Assembly: GCF_947498825.1 (NCBI RefSeq)
Contig: NZ_CANMLV010000002.1
Span: 1 to 64,000 of the forward strand
Direction: 5' to 3'
Length of the DNA: 64,000 nucleotides
Origin: an uncultured Cedecea sp.
Lineage (GTDB): Bacteria > Pseudomonadota > Gammaproteobacteria > Enterobacterales > Enterobacteriaceae
Shown: in pieces, positions 41,405 through 49,756 of the stretch
Layout: each line of letters opens with the position of its first letter
Numbering within the stretch: position 1 is the first letter of the stretch
Translations under genes and position numbers: made by a program
Notes under the pieces: model-generated
Database searches by the model: none
The model's input: the letters and a program-made list of their open reading frames with translations, nothing else
Told to the model about the DNA's origin: nothing

Positions 41405-41432
41405 GTAAAAACACCCCTTAAAATAGCAGGGG
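41405..41432 (-). terminator. Terminator-like hairpin after gldA
   Basis: On the minus strand CCCCT pairs with AGGGG around a 9-nt AT-rich loop, followed by TGTTTTTAC. It lies between gldA and dhaR and may give partial termination. Confidence 0.6.
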
Positions 41433-41476
41433 CAAGTCACAAAACAACAATATTATGGTTGTCTTAGTGTGGTACG

Positions 41477-42577
41477 TTATTTGCGAGCCAGCCATTGCTC
41501 ACCAAAACGGTCAGCGGTGAGGATAGCGGCATAGACACTTTCTGCTGAGACTGGGAACGGCATATTATGAATGGTTTCACCAGGTGCACAGGTTGCTTTT
41601 GCAACCGCCATAATTTTGTCTTCAATGCCCTCTTTAACCCCCATTTGTGCAAGAGTCACTGGCAGGCCGACTCTCTGACAGAAGCCCAGTACCGTTTCGA
41701 TTTCTGTCGTTGGGCTATTTTGCAATACCAGCTGAGCCAGCGTACCAAACGCGACTTTTTCACCATGGTATAAGTGATGACATTCTTCAAGAATAGTGAA
41801 ACCATTATGAATAGCGTGAGCCGCCGCAAGTCCGCTACTTTCAAAACCGATACCACTCAGATAGGTATTCGCTTCGACAACACGTTCCAGAGCCACGGTC
41901 ACAACGCCCGCTTTTGCAGCCAGTAAGGCTTTTTCACCTTCAGTCATCAATGTGTCATAGCAAAGACGTGCCAGACTCAATGCAGCAGCTGTGGACTGAC
42001 CGCCTGCCATACTAACGGCTCTGGCGTCATAGCAGGCTTTTGCTTCGAACCAAGTAGAAAGTGCATCACCCATGCCAGCGACCAATAAGCGTACCGGTGC
42101 TTTGGCAATAATGGTCGTATCCATGACCACCATGTCAGGGTTTTTCGGATAAATAAGATACTCTTCGAACGCCCCCTCTTCAGTATAGATAACAGATAGC
42201 GCACTGGTTGGCGCATCAGTCGAAGCAATTGTCGGAATAATCACCACTGGCAGTTTCTGGTAATAGCCTATCGCTTTTGCTGTATCCAGCGTTTTGCCGC
42301 CGCCGATACCGACCACGCCTTTACAGCCTTTTTGTTTTAAAATATCTATCAGACGGTTAATTTCCACATGGCTGCATTCACCGTTAAAACGTTCTGCGTG
42401 ACAGTGAATATTATGCTCATGCAGGCCATTGAGTACTTTATCCCCCGCCAGTTTCATCACGAAATCATCAGCTATGACAAAAAAACTGTCTGCCAGATTT
42501 TTAGCGTATTGGCCAAACAATGCGGATGCATCAGGACCCTGGAGATATTTTGCCGGAGATTGAATAACTTGTAGCAT
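41477..42577 (-). CDS. gldA: Glycerol dehydrogenase
   Basis: A 366-residue zinc, NAD-dependent iron-type-fold alcohol dehydrogenase that oxidises glycerol to dihydroxyacetone. NAD binding is at GIGGGKTLDTAKA (about residue 95) and the zinc ligands sit in GMGDALSTWFEA, AAHAIHNGF and HHLYHGEKVAFG. It closely resembles Klebsiella DhaD (365 residues) as well as E. coli GldA, so dhaD would be an equally good symbol. I start at ATG 42577 (MLQVIQSPAKYLQGPDA); an upstream frame adds 13 residues without similarity. It is divergent from dhaKLM, across a region with four operator-like palindromes. Confidence 0.96.
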   Translation of the reverse strand: MLQVIQSPAKYLQGPDASALFGQYAKNLADSFFVIADDFVMKLAGDKVLNGLHEHNIHCHAERFNGECSHVEINRLIDILKQKGCKGVVGIGGGKTLDTAKAIGYYQKLPVVIIPTIASTDAPTSALSVIYTEEGAFEEYLIYPKNPDMVVMDTTIIAKAPVRLLVAGMGDALSTWFEAKACYDARAVSMAGGQSTAAALSLARLCYDTLMTEGEKALLAAKAGVVTVALERVVEANTYLSGIGFESSGLAAAHAIHNGFTILEECHHLYHGEKVAFGTLAQLVLQNSPTTEIETVLGFCQRVGLPVTLAQMGVKEGIEDKIMAVAKATCAPGETIHNMPFPVSAESVYAAILTADRFGEQWLARK

Positions 42578-42732
42578 TCTCTTCACCCTCAAATTAAGTA
42601 TTGAACTCGTCTTCATGATGGCGCCTGGCCTTGTTCACTTCTGCTAATTCATTTCAGCGAGAGGTTGAACACTAGCGGCGCGATAACATCACTCTAGAGC
42701 GGGTGGACGGCAAAAAAACTTTCATCAATTTT

Positions 42733-42747
42733 GTTCTTATATGAAAC
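42733..42747 (-). promoter_or_regulatory. Candidate DhaR operator A
   Basis: Minus strand reads GTTTCA-TAT-AAGAAC, two mismatches from the motif GTTTCA-N3-TGGAAC shared by the other three sites. Its centre is 32 bp from site B. Confidence 0.5.
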
Positions 42748-42764
42748 CTAAAATCAAAATACAT

Positions 42765-42779
42765 GTTTCAATGTGGAAC
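42765..42779 (+). promoter_or_regulatory. Candidate DhaR operator B
   Basis: GTTTCA-ATG-TGGAAC, an exact copy of the shared motif. It lies 188 bp upstream of the gldA start and pairs with site A. Confidence 0.65.
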
Positions 42780-42976
42780 ATAAAATCAGGCAAACTATAA
42801 GGATTGAGATCTCTATCCGTCTTTACCTTACAGTCCGCACCAGAACCAGAACTGAACAGCGCTTCTCTGTCAGTTATAAAAATAATATTCGGCACAAATA
42901 TGGCGAACCTGAGTATCGTTGATAGCTGTCAGAATGTAGCTTTGTCTCTCATTGTTGTTCTTTTTCAACAAAACAG

Positions 42977-42991
42977 GTTCCATTTTGAAAC
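42977..42991 (-). promoter_or_regulatory. Candidate DhaR operator C
   Basis: Minus strand reads GTTTCA-AAA-TGGAAC, an exact motif copy. Its centre is 31 bp from site D. Confidence 0.65.
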
Positions 42992-43007
42992 GAATTAATA
43001 AACTCAA

Positions 43008-43022
43008 GTTTCACTATGGAAC
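43008..43022 (+). promoter_or_regulatory. Candidate DhaR operator D
   Basis: GTTTCA-CTA-TGGAAC, an exact motif copy, 140 bp upstream of the dhaK start. With A-C it makes two pairs, each in reverse-then-forward orientation. Apart from these sites I see no gene in the 584-bp gldA-dhaK gap, and no sigma-54 -24/-12 element. Confidence 0.65.
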
Positions 43023-43161
43023 CTATTTTTCCGCTGTATTTCTTTTTCGCTATCGAAGCCAAAATCACTCTATCGACCATGAGAGAAGGTCTCATGCCGC
43101 CAGCTTACATCGGGCCGGAATAAATCCTGTAGCCCTGTTGATATTTTGCGGAGTATAGAAA

Positions 43162-44232
43162 ATGAAAAAATTGATTAACCGTGTCGAAGATGTACTAAGT
43201 GAACAACTTATCGGTCTGACTAAAGCACATCCTGAACTGCAACTGCATCAGGATCCTGTCTATATTACCCGAGCGGATGCCCCTGTGGCCGGAAAAGTCG
43301 CGCTATTATCCGGCGGCGGCAGTGGCCACGAACCTATGCACTGTGGGTTTATCGGAAAAGGGATGTTAGCCGGTGCCTGCCCGGGTGAAATTTTTACCTC
43401 ACCGACACCAGACAAAATGTTCGAATGTGCAATGCATATTGATGGTGGGAAAGGGGTTCTGCTAATTATTAAAAATTACACTGGCGATATTCTTAATTTT
43501 GAAACGGCCACCGAGCTGTTACACGAAAGTGGCGTAAAAGTGGCAACCGTCGTGGTAGATGATGATGTCGCCGTCAAAGACAGCCTCTACACTGCCGGGC
43601 GCCGTGGCGTAGCCAATACAGTATTGATTGAAAAATTGGTGGGTGCAGCAGCAGAGCGTGGCGACTCTCTGGAAGCCTGCGCCGAACTGGGACGCAGGCT
43701 GAATAATCAGGGCCATTCTATCGGTATTGCATTAAGTGCCTGTACTGTTCCTGCGGCGGGGATCCCTTCTTTTGAGCTTCAGGATAACGAGATGGAATTT
43801 GGCGTCGGGATCCATGGAGAACCCGGTATTGACCGCCGTCGTTTTACTTCCCTCGACAATACCGTTGATGAAATGTTTAACACCTTACTGGAAAATGGGC
43901 ATTACACCCGTACGTTACGTCAATGGGACAGTGTTAAAGGCAACTGGCTGGAAATAAAACAAGAAAAACAAGCACTACAACGCACCGACAAAGTCATTGC
44001 TATGGTCAATAATCTCGGTGCGACCCCCCTTTCAGAGTTATACGGAGTCTATAACCGCCTGGAAAAATGCTGCCAGGAAGCCGGTATCACTATCGTTCGT
44101 AATCTGGTTGGTACCTGGTGTACTTCCCTGGATATGGCTGGCTTCTCCATTACTTTACTGAAAGCCGACGATGAGACGCTCACTTTATGGGACGCCCCCG
44201 TTCACACCCCTGCCCTGAACTGGGGTCACTAA
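43162..44232 (+). CDS. dhaK: Dihydroxyacetone kinase subunit DhaK
   Basis: A 356-residue substrate-binding subunit of the PEP-dependent dihydroxyacetone kinase. His218 in GVGIHGEPGIDR forms the hemiaminal bond with dihydroxyacetone, and SGGGSGHEPMHCGFIGKGML lines the site. E. coli DhaK is also 356 residues. It heads dhaK-L-M, and 7 bp separate it from dhaL. In E. coli DhaK also acts as a corepressor on DhaR when substrate is lacking. Confidence 0.98.
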   Translation: MKKLINRVEDVLSEQLIGLTKAHPELQLHQDPVYITRADAPVAGKVALLSGGGSGHEPMHCGFIGKGMLAGACPGEIFTSPTPDKMFECAMHIDGGKGVLLIIKNYTGDILNFETATELLHESGVKVATVVVDDDVAVKDSLYTAGRRGVANTVLIEKLVGAAAERGDSLEACAELGRRLNNQGHSIGIALSACTVPAAGIPSFELQDNEMEFGVGIHGEPGIDRRRFTSLDNTVDEMFNTLLENGHYTRTLRQWDSVKGNWLEIKQEKQALQRTDKVIAMVNNLGATPLSELYGVYNRLEKCCQEAGITIVRNLVGTWCTSLDMAGFSITLLKADDETLTLWDAPVHTPALNWGH

Positions 44233-44242
44233 GGAGATAATG

Positions 44243-44875
44243 ATGCCATTAAATAAGAATCAAATTGTTAGCTGGCTCTACCGCTGTGGCGACATTTTTA
44301 CCACCGAACGAGACTTTTTAACCGGTCTGGACAGAGAAGTGGGTGATGCTGATCACGGGCTGAATATGCATCGTGGCTTTAGTCAAGTGGTAGAAAAACT
44401 CCCGGCAATTGCCGACAAAGATATTGGTTTTATTCTAAAAAATACCGGTATGGTGCTGCTCTCTAATGTCGGAGGTGCCAGTGGCCCCTTATTTGGCACC
44501 TTCTTTATTCGTGCAGCTCATGTCACCCAAGCCCATCAGAGCCTGACACTGGATGAACTGTATCAAATGATCAGCGAAGGTGCTGATGGAGTAGTGAACC
44601 GAGGTAAAGCTGAACCAGGTGACAAAACAATGTGTGATGTCTGGTTACCCGTTGCAAAATCACTCAAACAGTCCAGCGAGCAGCATCTGTCACTACAAGC
44701 AGCGCTTGATACAGCCTGCCAGGTCGCAGAACAGGCAGCACAAGCAACGATAACCATGCAGGCACGTAAAGGACGCGCCAGCTATCTGGGTGAGCGCAGC
44801 ATTGGACACCAGGATCCGGGGGCAACATCGGTGTTGTTTATGATGCAAATGCTGGCAGCAGCAGCCAAAGAGTGA
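44243..44875 (+). CDS. dhaL: Dihydroxyacetone kinase ADP-binding subunit DhaL
   Basis: A 210-residue helical-barrel subunit that holds ADP as a permanent cofactor and transfers phosphate from DhaM to dihydroxyacetone. The metal-binding aspartates are in DREVGDADHGLNMHRG (about residues 29-38), and nucleotide-binding SNVGGASGPLFGT and GRASYLGERSIGHQDPGA are intact. Of two adjacent ATG codons I chose 44243, six bases after AAGGAG and matching the E. coli start. It lies between dhaK and dhaM. Confidence 0.97.
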   Translation: MPLNKNQIVSWLYRCGDIFTTERDFLTGLDREVGDADHGLNMHRGFSQVVEKLPAIADKDIGFILKNTGMVLLSNVGGASGPLFGTFFIRAAHVTQAHQSLTLDELYQMISEGADGVVNRGKAEPGDKTMCDVWLPVAKSLKQSSEQHLSLQAALDTACQVAEQAAQATITMQARKGRASYLGERSIGHQDPGATSVLFMMQMLAAAAKE

Positions 44876-44891
44876 CGTAAAGGATAAGGCG

Positions 44892-46316
44892 ATGGTGAAT
44901 CTGGTAATTGTTTCTCATAGCGCCCTACTGGGCCAGGGAGTCGGGGAATTAGCCCGACAAATGTTGAGGGAGGATGGCTGTCGGCTTGCCATCGCTGCGG
45001 GTATAGATGATCCCGAGAATCCTATTGGTACCGACCCCATCAAAGTGATGGAAGCGATTGAGTCCGTGTCAGACACTGATCATGTGTTGGTGATGATGGA
45101 TATGGGAAGCGCTTTGCTGAGTGCTGAAACAGCGTTAGAACTGCTTGATCCTGACATCGCACAGAAAGTACGTTTATGTGCTGCTCCGCTAGTAGAAGGG
45201 ACTCTGGCCGCAACCGTCAGCGCCGCCGCGGGTGCCAGCATCGAAAAAGTGATGCTGGATGCACAAAATGCCCTGCAGGCAAAACGTGTTCAGTTAGGGC
45301 TACCTGCACAGGAAGTCGCGATACAAGCTCCAGAACAGCCTGACTTAAAAGATCCTGATGCTCAGTCAGCCACCGTTGTTATCTACAATCCTAATGGTTT
45401 GCATGTCCGCCCGGCGGCCCGACTGATTGATGCTCTGTCAGGGTTTGATGCCCATCTGCTATTAGAAAAAGGCGGTAAATACATCAAACCCGACAGTATT
45501 AACCAGATTGCTCTGTTGCAGGTTCGTTGCCACGATAAACTTCAGCTTATCGCGACAGGAACCGAGGCGACAGAAGCATTAGCGGCATTTCGTGCTCTGG
45601 CAGAGGAGAACTTTGGTGAGCATATCGCTCCCCCTGCGCCTCAAAACCCACTCGTTGCAGGAAAGGTCAGTATGCATGGCTGGGTATTACAGTACACGCC
45701 AGTCGATTTTGCCCTGGCAAAGTCAGTCAGCTCCCAGCCAGATGATGAAGTAAAACGTCTGCAAAAAGCCATTAATCAGACGCTTGACGATCTTAATCAT
45801 TTGGCCCAGCTCGCCGCTGAAAAATATTCCGCCGATATTGCCGCTATCTTCTCAGGCCACCACACCCTGCTGGATGACGCTGAACTTTTCGACAGTGCCT
45901 GCTCGCTCCTGCGCTCTCACCAGTACAGTGCTGAATGGGCGTGGTATCAGGTGATGACAGACCTGAGTAATGCGTATCAAAATTTGGATGATGCCTATCT
46001 TCAGGCTCGCTATATCGACACAGAAGATATTTTACACCGTACCCTTAGCCATCTGAAACAGACGGCAGATGTTTTCCCGGTGTTACAGCACCAGACCATC
46101 CTCGTTGCCGATGATATTTATCCTTCAGTGGTGCTTCAGCTAGATGCCAGCAAAGTGGCAGGGATAATCCTGAAAAAAGGGAGTCCGGAGTCTCATAGCG
46201 CGATTATTGCCAGAGAAGCGGGGATCCCGTATCTCTGTCTGCAAGGCGATGCGTACCACGGCTTACACAACGGCGAGCTCCTGACGCTGGATAACGTCCC
46301 TACCCGTCCGCGGTAA
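44892..46316 (+). CDS. dhaM: PTS-dependent dihydroxyacetone kinase phosphotransferase DhaM
   Basis: A 474-residue three-domain phosphotransferase. An EIIA-Man-like domain (His9 in IVSHSALLGQGV) phosphorylates the ADP on DhaL; an HPr-like domain follows (His171 in NPNGLHVRPAARL); and a partial Enzyme I-like domain ends the protein (GSPESHSAIIAREAGIPYL, about residue 433). E. coli DhaM is 472 residues with the same order. It takes phosphate from Enzyme I and HPr, encoded at 8.5-10.6 kb here. It is the last gene of the operon. Confidence 0.97.
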   Translation: MVNLVIVSHSALLGQGVGELARQMLREDGCRLAIAAGIDDPENPIGTDPIKVMEAIESVSDTDHVLVMMDMGSALLSAETALELLDPDIAQKVRLCAAPLVEGTLAATVSAAAGASIEKVMLDAQNALQAKRVQLGLPAQEVAIQAPEQPDLKDPDAQSATVVIYNPNGLHVRPAARLIDALSGFDAHLLLEKGGKYIKPDSINQIALLQVRCHDKLQLIATGTEATEALAAFRALAEENFGEHIAPPAPQNPLVAGKVSMHGWVLQYTPVDFALAKSVSSQPDDEVKRLQKAINQTLDDLNHLAQLAAEKYSADIAAIFSGHHTLLDDAELFDSACSLLRSHQYSAEWAWYQVMTDLSNAYQNLDDAYLQARYIDTEDILHRTLSHLKQTADVFPVLQHQTILVADDIYPSVVLQLDASKVAGIILKKGSPESHSAIIAREAGIPYLCLQGDAYHGLHNGELLTLDNVPTRPR

Positions 46317-46340
46317 TAAGCCTCATTTGTTTATCTCTGG

Positions 46341-46371
46341 CGTTCCTCCGAAAACCGTTTTTGGAGGAACG
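46341..46371. terminator. Long hairpin between dhaM and perM
   Basis: CGTTCCTCC pairs perfectly with GGAGGAACG, and the arms continue inward through GAAAAC and GTTTTT with one G-T wobble. It lies between convergent genes; the T-tract is weak (TTATCTGTT). It marks the right edge of the dha cluster. Confidence 0.65.
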
Positions 46372-46384
46372 TTATCTGTTCGGC

Positions 46385-47464
46385 TCAGGGTGAGACTACG
46401 TTATCTTCATCGACGATGTCATCATCCGGCCAGGCATAGACCACCGCTTTAACCAGTGTTGCGAGCGGAATGGCAAAAAAGACGCCCCAGAAGCCCCAGA
46501 GACCACCAAAAATAACCACGGATAAAATAATCACTAAGGGGTGAAGATTGACCGCTTCTGAGAACAATACTGGCACCAGTACATTACCATCCAACGCCTG
46601 AATTGTCAGATAGACCGCAAACAGGGTCCAGAATTCGGGACCGTGACCGAACTGAAATAACGCGACAAATACCACTGGAATGGTAACGACAAAAGCCCCA
46701 ATGTAGGGAATAAGCACAGAGAAACCGACCAGTACAGCCAGCAGCAGCGAATAATTTAAGCCAAAGACGATAAAACCAAGATAAGTCGCTGCCCCGACGA
46801 CGACCATTTCCAGCACTTTTCCGCGAATATAATTGGTAATTTGCTGATTCATCTCGATCCATACGCGCCCGGCTAAGGTACGATTGCGGGGCAACACACG
46901 GCGTACGGCATTGAGCATCTGTTCTTTATCTTTGAGTAAAAAGAACACCATCAACGGCACCAGGATCAGATAAATAGCCAGGGTTAATAATCCCACCAGT
47001 GATGCCAGGGAAAATTTCACCACCTGATCTCCAACGCCAGTCAGCCTGGAGCGCATATTTTCGGTCATTGCGTCAAAAATACCCACATCCACCAATGCCG
47101 GGTAACGTTTCGGTAAGGTCGCTGCAAAGTCAGTCAGATGATTCAACATCGTCGGTAAATCACGGATCAGATAAATACCTTGCTGCCAGGCAATGGGTGC
47201 CACGACGAGGGTAAATAGCAGAAGAATGCCTACGGAAAAAATCAGCATAATACTGGCCGCCCAACCACGTGAGCAGCCGAGCCTTTCCAGTCTTGCCGTT
47301 GGCCATTCAAGTAAATAAGCCATAACAAGTGCAACTAATAACGGTGCAAGCAGACTATGGAAGAAAAACAGTATGCCAAACCCCACCACCAGAATCACCA
47401 GCAGCGCAATCGCTTCTGGATCGCTGAAGCGGCGACGATACCACTGTAATAACATACCGAGCAT
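46385..47464 (-). CDS. perM: AI-2E family putative permease PerM
   Basis: A 359-residue inner-membrane protein of the AI-2E transporter family with about eight hydrophobic segments. It matches E. coli PerM (353 residues) in content, for example FFFHSLLAPLLVALVMAYLL, the FFLLKDKEQML segment and YLTIQALDGNVLVPVLFSEAV. The substrate is unknown. In E. coli it is divergent from bepA, as here (240 bp apart). It is convergent with dhaM. Confidence 0.94.
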   Translation of the reverse strand: MLGMLLQWYRRRFSDPEAIALLVILVVGFGILFFFHSLLAPLLVALVMAYLLEWPTARLERLGCSRGWAASIMLIFSVGILLLFTLVVAPIAWQQGIYLIRDLPTMLNHLTDFAATLPKRYPALVDVGIFDAMTENMRSRLTGVGDQVVKFSLASLVGLLTLAIYLILVPLMVFFLLKDKEQMLNAVRRVLPRNRTLAGRVWIEMNQQITNYIRGKVLEMVVVGAATYLGFIVFGLNYSLLLAVLVGFSVLIPYIGAFVVTIPVVFVALFQFGHGPEFWTLFAVYLTIQALDGNVLVPVLFSEAVNLHPLVIILSVVIFGGLWGFWGVFFAIPLATLVKAVVYAWPDDDIVDEDNVVSP

Positions 47465-47704
47465 ATAAACATCCTGAGTCTTTTTGGCGGAGATGAATTG
47501 TAACCAATTGGAATGGAAAAGACTTTGCTTTTTACTTCGTCATGGGGAGATAGTAACTGATTGAATGAGTGGTTTATTCCATGCTGTTTATGAGCTTTAA
47601 CAGTGACTTCCCCACTACCGCGAGTTAAAGTAAATATTATATATGAAAATTTGCTTCTGCATTGACATATCAAAATTGGACTTCGACTCTACAGGACAGC
47701 TGTT

Positions 47705-49168
47705 ATGATCAGGCCGTTGAAAAAGAAACTGATTACCGCGCTTATGTTCGCGTCACTGGCTGGAAACCTGCCAGCGACCGCTGCCGATTTCAATGATCAA
47801 CTTCCCGATATCGGCACAACGGCGGGTAGTACCCTGTCGATAGGTCAGGAAATGCAAATGGGGGACTATTATGTTCGCCAGCTGCGTGGAAGTGCGCCAT
47901 TAATTAATGATCCATTGCTGAATCAGTATATTAATCAGCTGGGTACACGCCTTGTCAGCCATGCCTACTCGGTTAAGACTCCGTTTCAGTTTTATTTAAT
48001 TAATAATGACGACATTAACGCTTTTGCCTTTTTTGGCGGCAATGTTGTGCTCCATTCAGCGCTGTTCCGTTATGCCGATAACGAAAGCCAGCTGGCTTCA
48101 GTACTGGCACACGAAATATCTCACGTCACCCAGCGCCACCTGGCGCGGGCAATGGAAGATCAGCAAAGAAAGGCGCCACTGACTTGGGTTGGTGCGTTGG
48201 GTTCTATCCTGCTCGCTATGGCAAGTCCGCAAGCGGGTATGGCGGCATTATCAGGCACCATGGCGGGTACTCAACAAAGTATGATCTCCTTTACTCAGCA
48301 AAATGAGCAGGAAGCTGACCGGATTGGGTTACAAGTTTTACAGCGTGCTGGTTTTGATCCTCAGGCAATGCCAAGTTTTTTTGAAAAATTGCTCGATCAG
48401 TCGCGTTATTCCACTCGTCCACCTGAAATGCTGTTAACCCACCCACTGCCAGAAAGCCGTCTTTCTGATGCCCGTAACCGTGCTAATCAGATGCGTTCTG
48501 TAGTCGTCCAGTCATCTGAAAATTTTTACTTAGCAAAAGCTCGTGTTCTGGGGATGTATAACACCGGTCGTAACCAGCTGTCAGACGATCTATTGAATAG
48601 CTGGTCAAAGGGGAATATTCGCGAACAGAATGCCGCCCAATACGGGAAAGCGCTCCTGGCCATGAACGATAAAAAGTGGGATAAAGCGCGTAATCTGTTA
48701 AAACCACTGTTAACTGCCCAACCCACTAACCCTTGGTTTATCGACCTGGCGACAGATATCGATATAGGTCAGCATAAAACGGCTGAGGCAGTGAATCGGT
48801 TGAAGAATGCCCCAGGGTTAAAAAATAATCCTGTGCTGCAAATTAACCTTGCCAATGCTTATGTTGAAAACTCACAGCCAGCCGAAGCCGTCACTATACT
48901 TAACCGCTATACCTTTGCTCATCCCAATGATCCCAATGGCTGGGATCTTCTGGCACATGCTCAGGCCTCTTTGGGTCATCGCGATCAGGAATTAGCGGCA
49001 CGTGCTGAGTTACTGGCGATCAACGGTCAACTGGATCAAGCTATCACCATGCTCGGTGGTGCCAGCCGTCAGGTTAAACTGGGTAGCTTACAGCAAGCCC
49101 GTTATGACGCGCGAATTGATCAGTTGCGCCAGTTACAACAACGCTTTAAACCTTATACCAAGATGTAA
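47705..49168 (+). CDS. bepA: Periplasmic M48 metalloprotease/chaperone BepA
   Basis: A 487-residue periplasmic protein that assists outer-membrane protein assembly, especially LptD, and degrades misfolded substrates. A cleavable signal peptide (about residues 1-27, ending TAA-ADF) precedes the M48 protease domain with HEISH (about residue 136) and the third zinc ligand in NEQEADRIG. The C-terminal half is TPR repeats. E. coli BepA is 487 residues. Ten bases separate it from yfgD, so they form an operon. Confidence 0.97.
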   Translation: MIRPLKKKLITALMFASLAGNLPATAADFNDQLPDIGTTAGSTLSIGQEMQMGDYYVRQLRGSAPLINDPLLNQYINQLGTRLVSHAYSVKTPFQFYLINNDDINAFAFFGGNVVLHSALFRYADNESQLASVLAHEISHVTQRHLARAMEDQQRKAPLTWVGALGSILLAMASPQAGMAALSGTMAGTQQSMISFTQQNEQEADRIGLQVLQRAGFDPQAMPSFFEKLLDQSRYSTRPPEMLLTHPLPESRLSDARNRANQMRSVVVQSSENFYLAKARVLGMYNTGRNQLSDDLLNSWSKGNIREQNAAQYGKALLAMNDKKWDKARNLLKPLLTAQPTNPWFIDLATDIDIGQHKTAEAVNRLKNAPGLKNNPVLQINLANAYVENSQPAEAVTILNRYTFAHPNDPNGWDLLAHAQASLGHRDQELAARAELLAINGQLDQAITMLGGASRQVKLGSLQQARYDARIDQLRQLQQRFKPYTKM

Positions 49169-49178
49169 TGGAGCCTTT

Positions 49179-49541
49179 ATGTCCGCTATTGTCACTCTCT
49201 ACCATAACCCTCGCTGCTCCAAGAGCCGTGAAACGCTTAAACTATTGCAAGATTCAGGTGTGGAGCCTGCAGTGGTACGCTATCTGGAAACGCCTCCGGA
49301 TGCGGCAACCATCACCTCATTACTTGATATGTTAGGTTTTAGCGACGCACGAGAACTGATGCGTCGTAAAGAAGAGGTTTACCGTTCACTGCAACTTGAT
49401 AATCCGCAATTAAGCCAGGAATTCCTGATTCAGGCGATGATCAATAATCCGATTTTAATTGAACGCCCAATTGCAGTGGCCCATGGCAAAGCACGTATTG
49501 GCCGTCCACCAGAGCAAGTTCTGGAAATTATTAATAACTAG
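49179..49541 (+). CDS. yfgD: Arsenate reductase-like protein YfgD
   Basis: A 120-residue ArsC-family thioredoxin-fold protein. The motif YHNPRCSKSRETL carries the active-site cysteine, and MRRKEEVYRSL and LIERPIAV carry the arginines of the family. E. coli YfgD is 119 residues. The chromosomal role is unclear; no ars transporter is nearby, so arsenate detoxification is uncertain. The start at ATG 49179 has GGAG upstream. It follows bepA by 10 bp. It is the second ArsC-like protein in the window, with yffB. Confidence 0.93.
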   Translation: MSAIVTLYHNPRCSKSRETLKLLQDSGVEPAVVRYLETPPDAATITSLLDMLGFSDARELMRRKEEVYRSLQLDNPQLSQEFLIQAMINNPILIERPIAVAHGKARIGRPPEQVLEIINN

Positions 49542-49565
49542 TCTGTTATCGCCATCATAAAAAAA

Positions 49566-49756
49566 CAGGGAAGGCTATCGCCTCCCTCAGATTGCTGACA
49601 AAGAAGGAAAAAACGTGGTTTTTCCTTCTTTGTGTTATCAGCCGAAAATCAATGAATTGATTTTCCTGTTTATTTTCATAAATAAGCGCTGAGAATTAGA
49701 TATCACTTTAGCTTTGTCATCAGTCTCAGGGAAGGCTGTCGCCTCCCTGTTTTTTA
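49566..49756. terminator. Array of hairpins between yfgD and opgB
   Basis: CAGGGAAGGCTATCGCCTCCCT (one bulge) occurs at 49566 and again, with one change, near 49727, where it is followed by GTTTTTTATC. Between the copies are a 13-bp perfect stem (AAAGAAGGAAAAA with its complement, near 49599-49631) and a 10-bp stem (GAAAATCAAT/ATTGATTTTC, 49644-49665). Both convergent genes should terminate here. Confidence 0.75.

Noticed and set aside
42804-43158. Short open frames in the gldA-dhaK region
   Set aside because: They overlap the palindromic operator candidates, have no ribosome sites and no gene-like composition.
42578-43161. Sigma-54 promoters for gldA and dhaK
   Set aside because: I looked for GG-N10-GC type -24/-12 elements because DhaR resembles sigma-54 activators, but none stood out, and DhaR lacks the GAFTGA loop.
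38420-46316. Complete Klebsiella-type dha regulon with B12-dependent glycerol dehydratase
   Set aside because: No dhaBCE, dhaT or reactivase genes are present between bcp and perM; only the oxidative branch is encoded.
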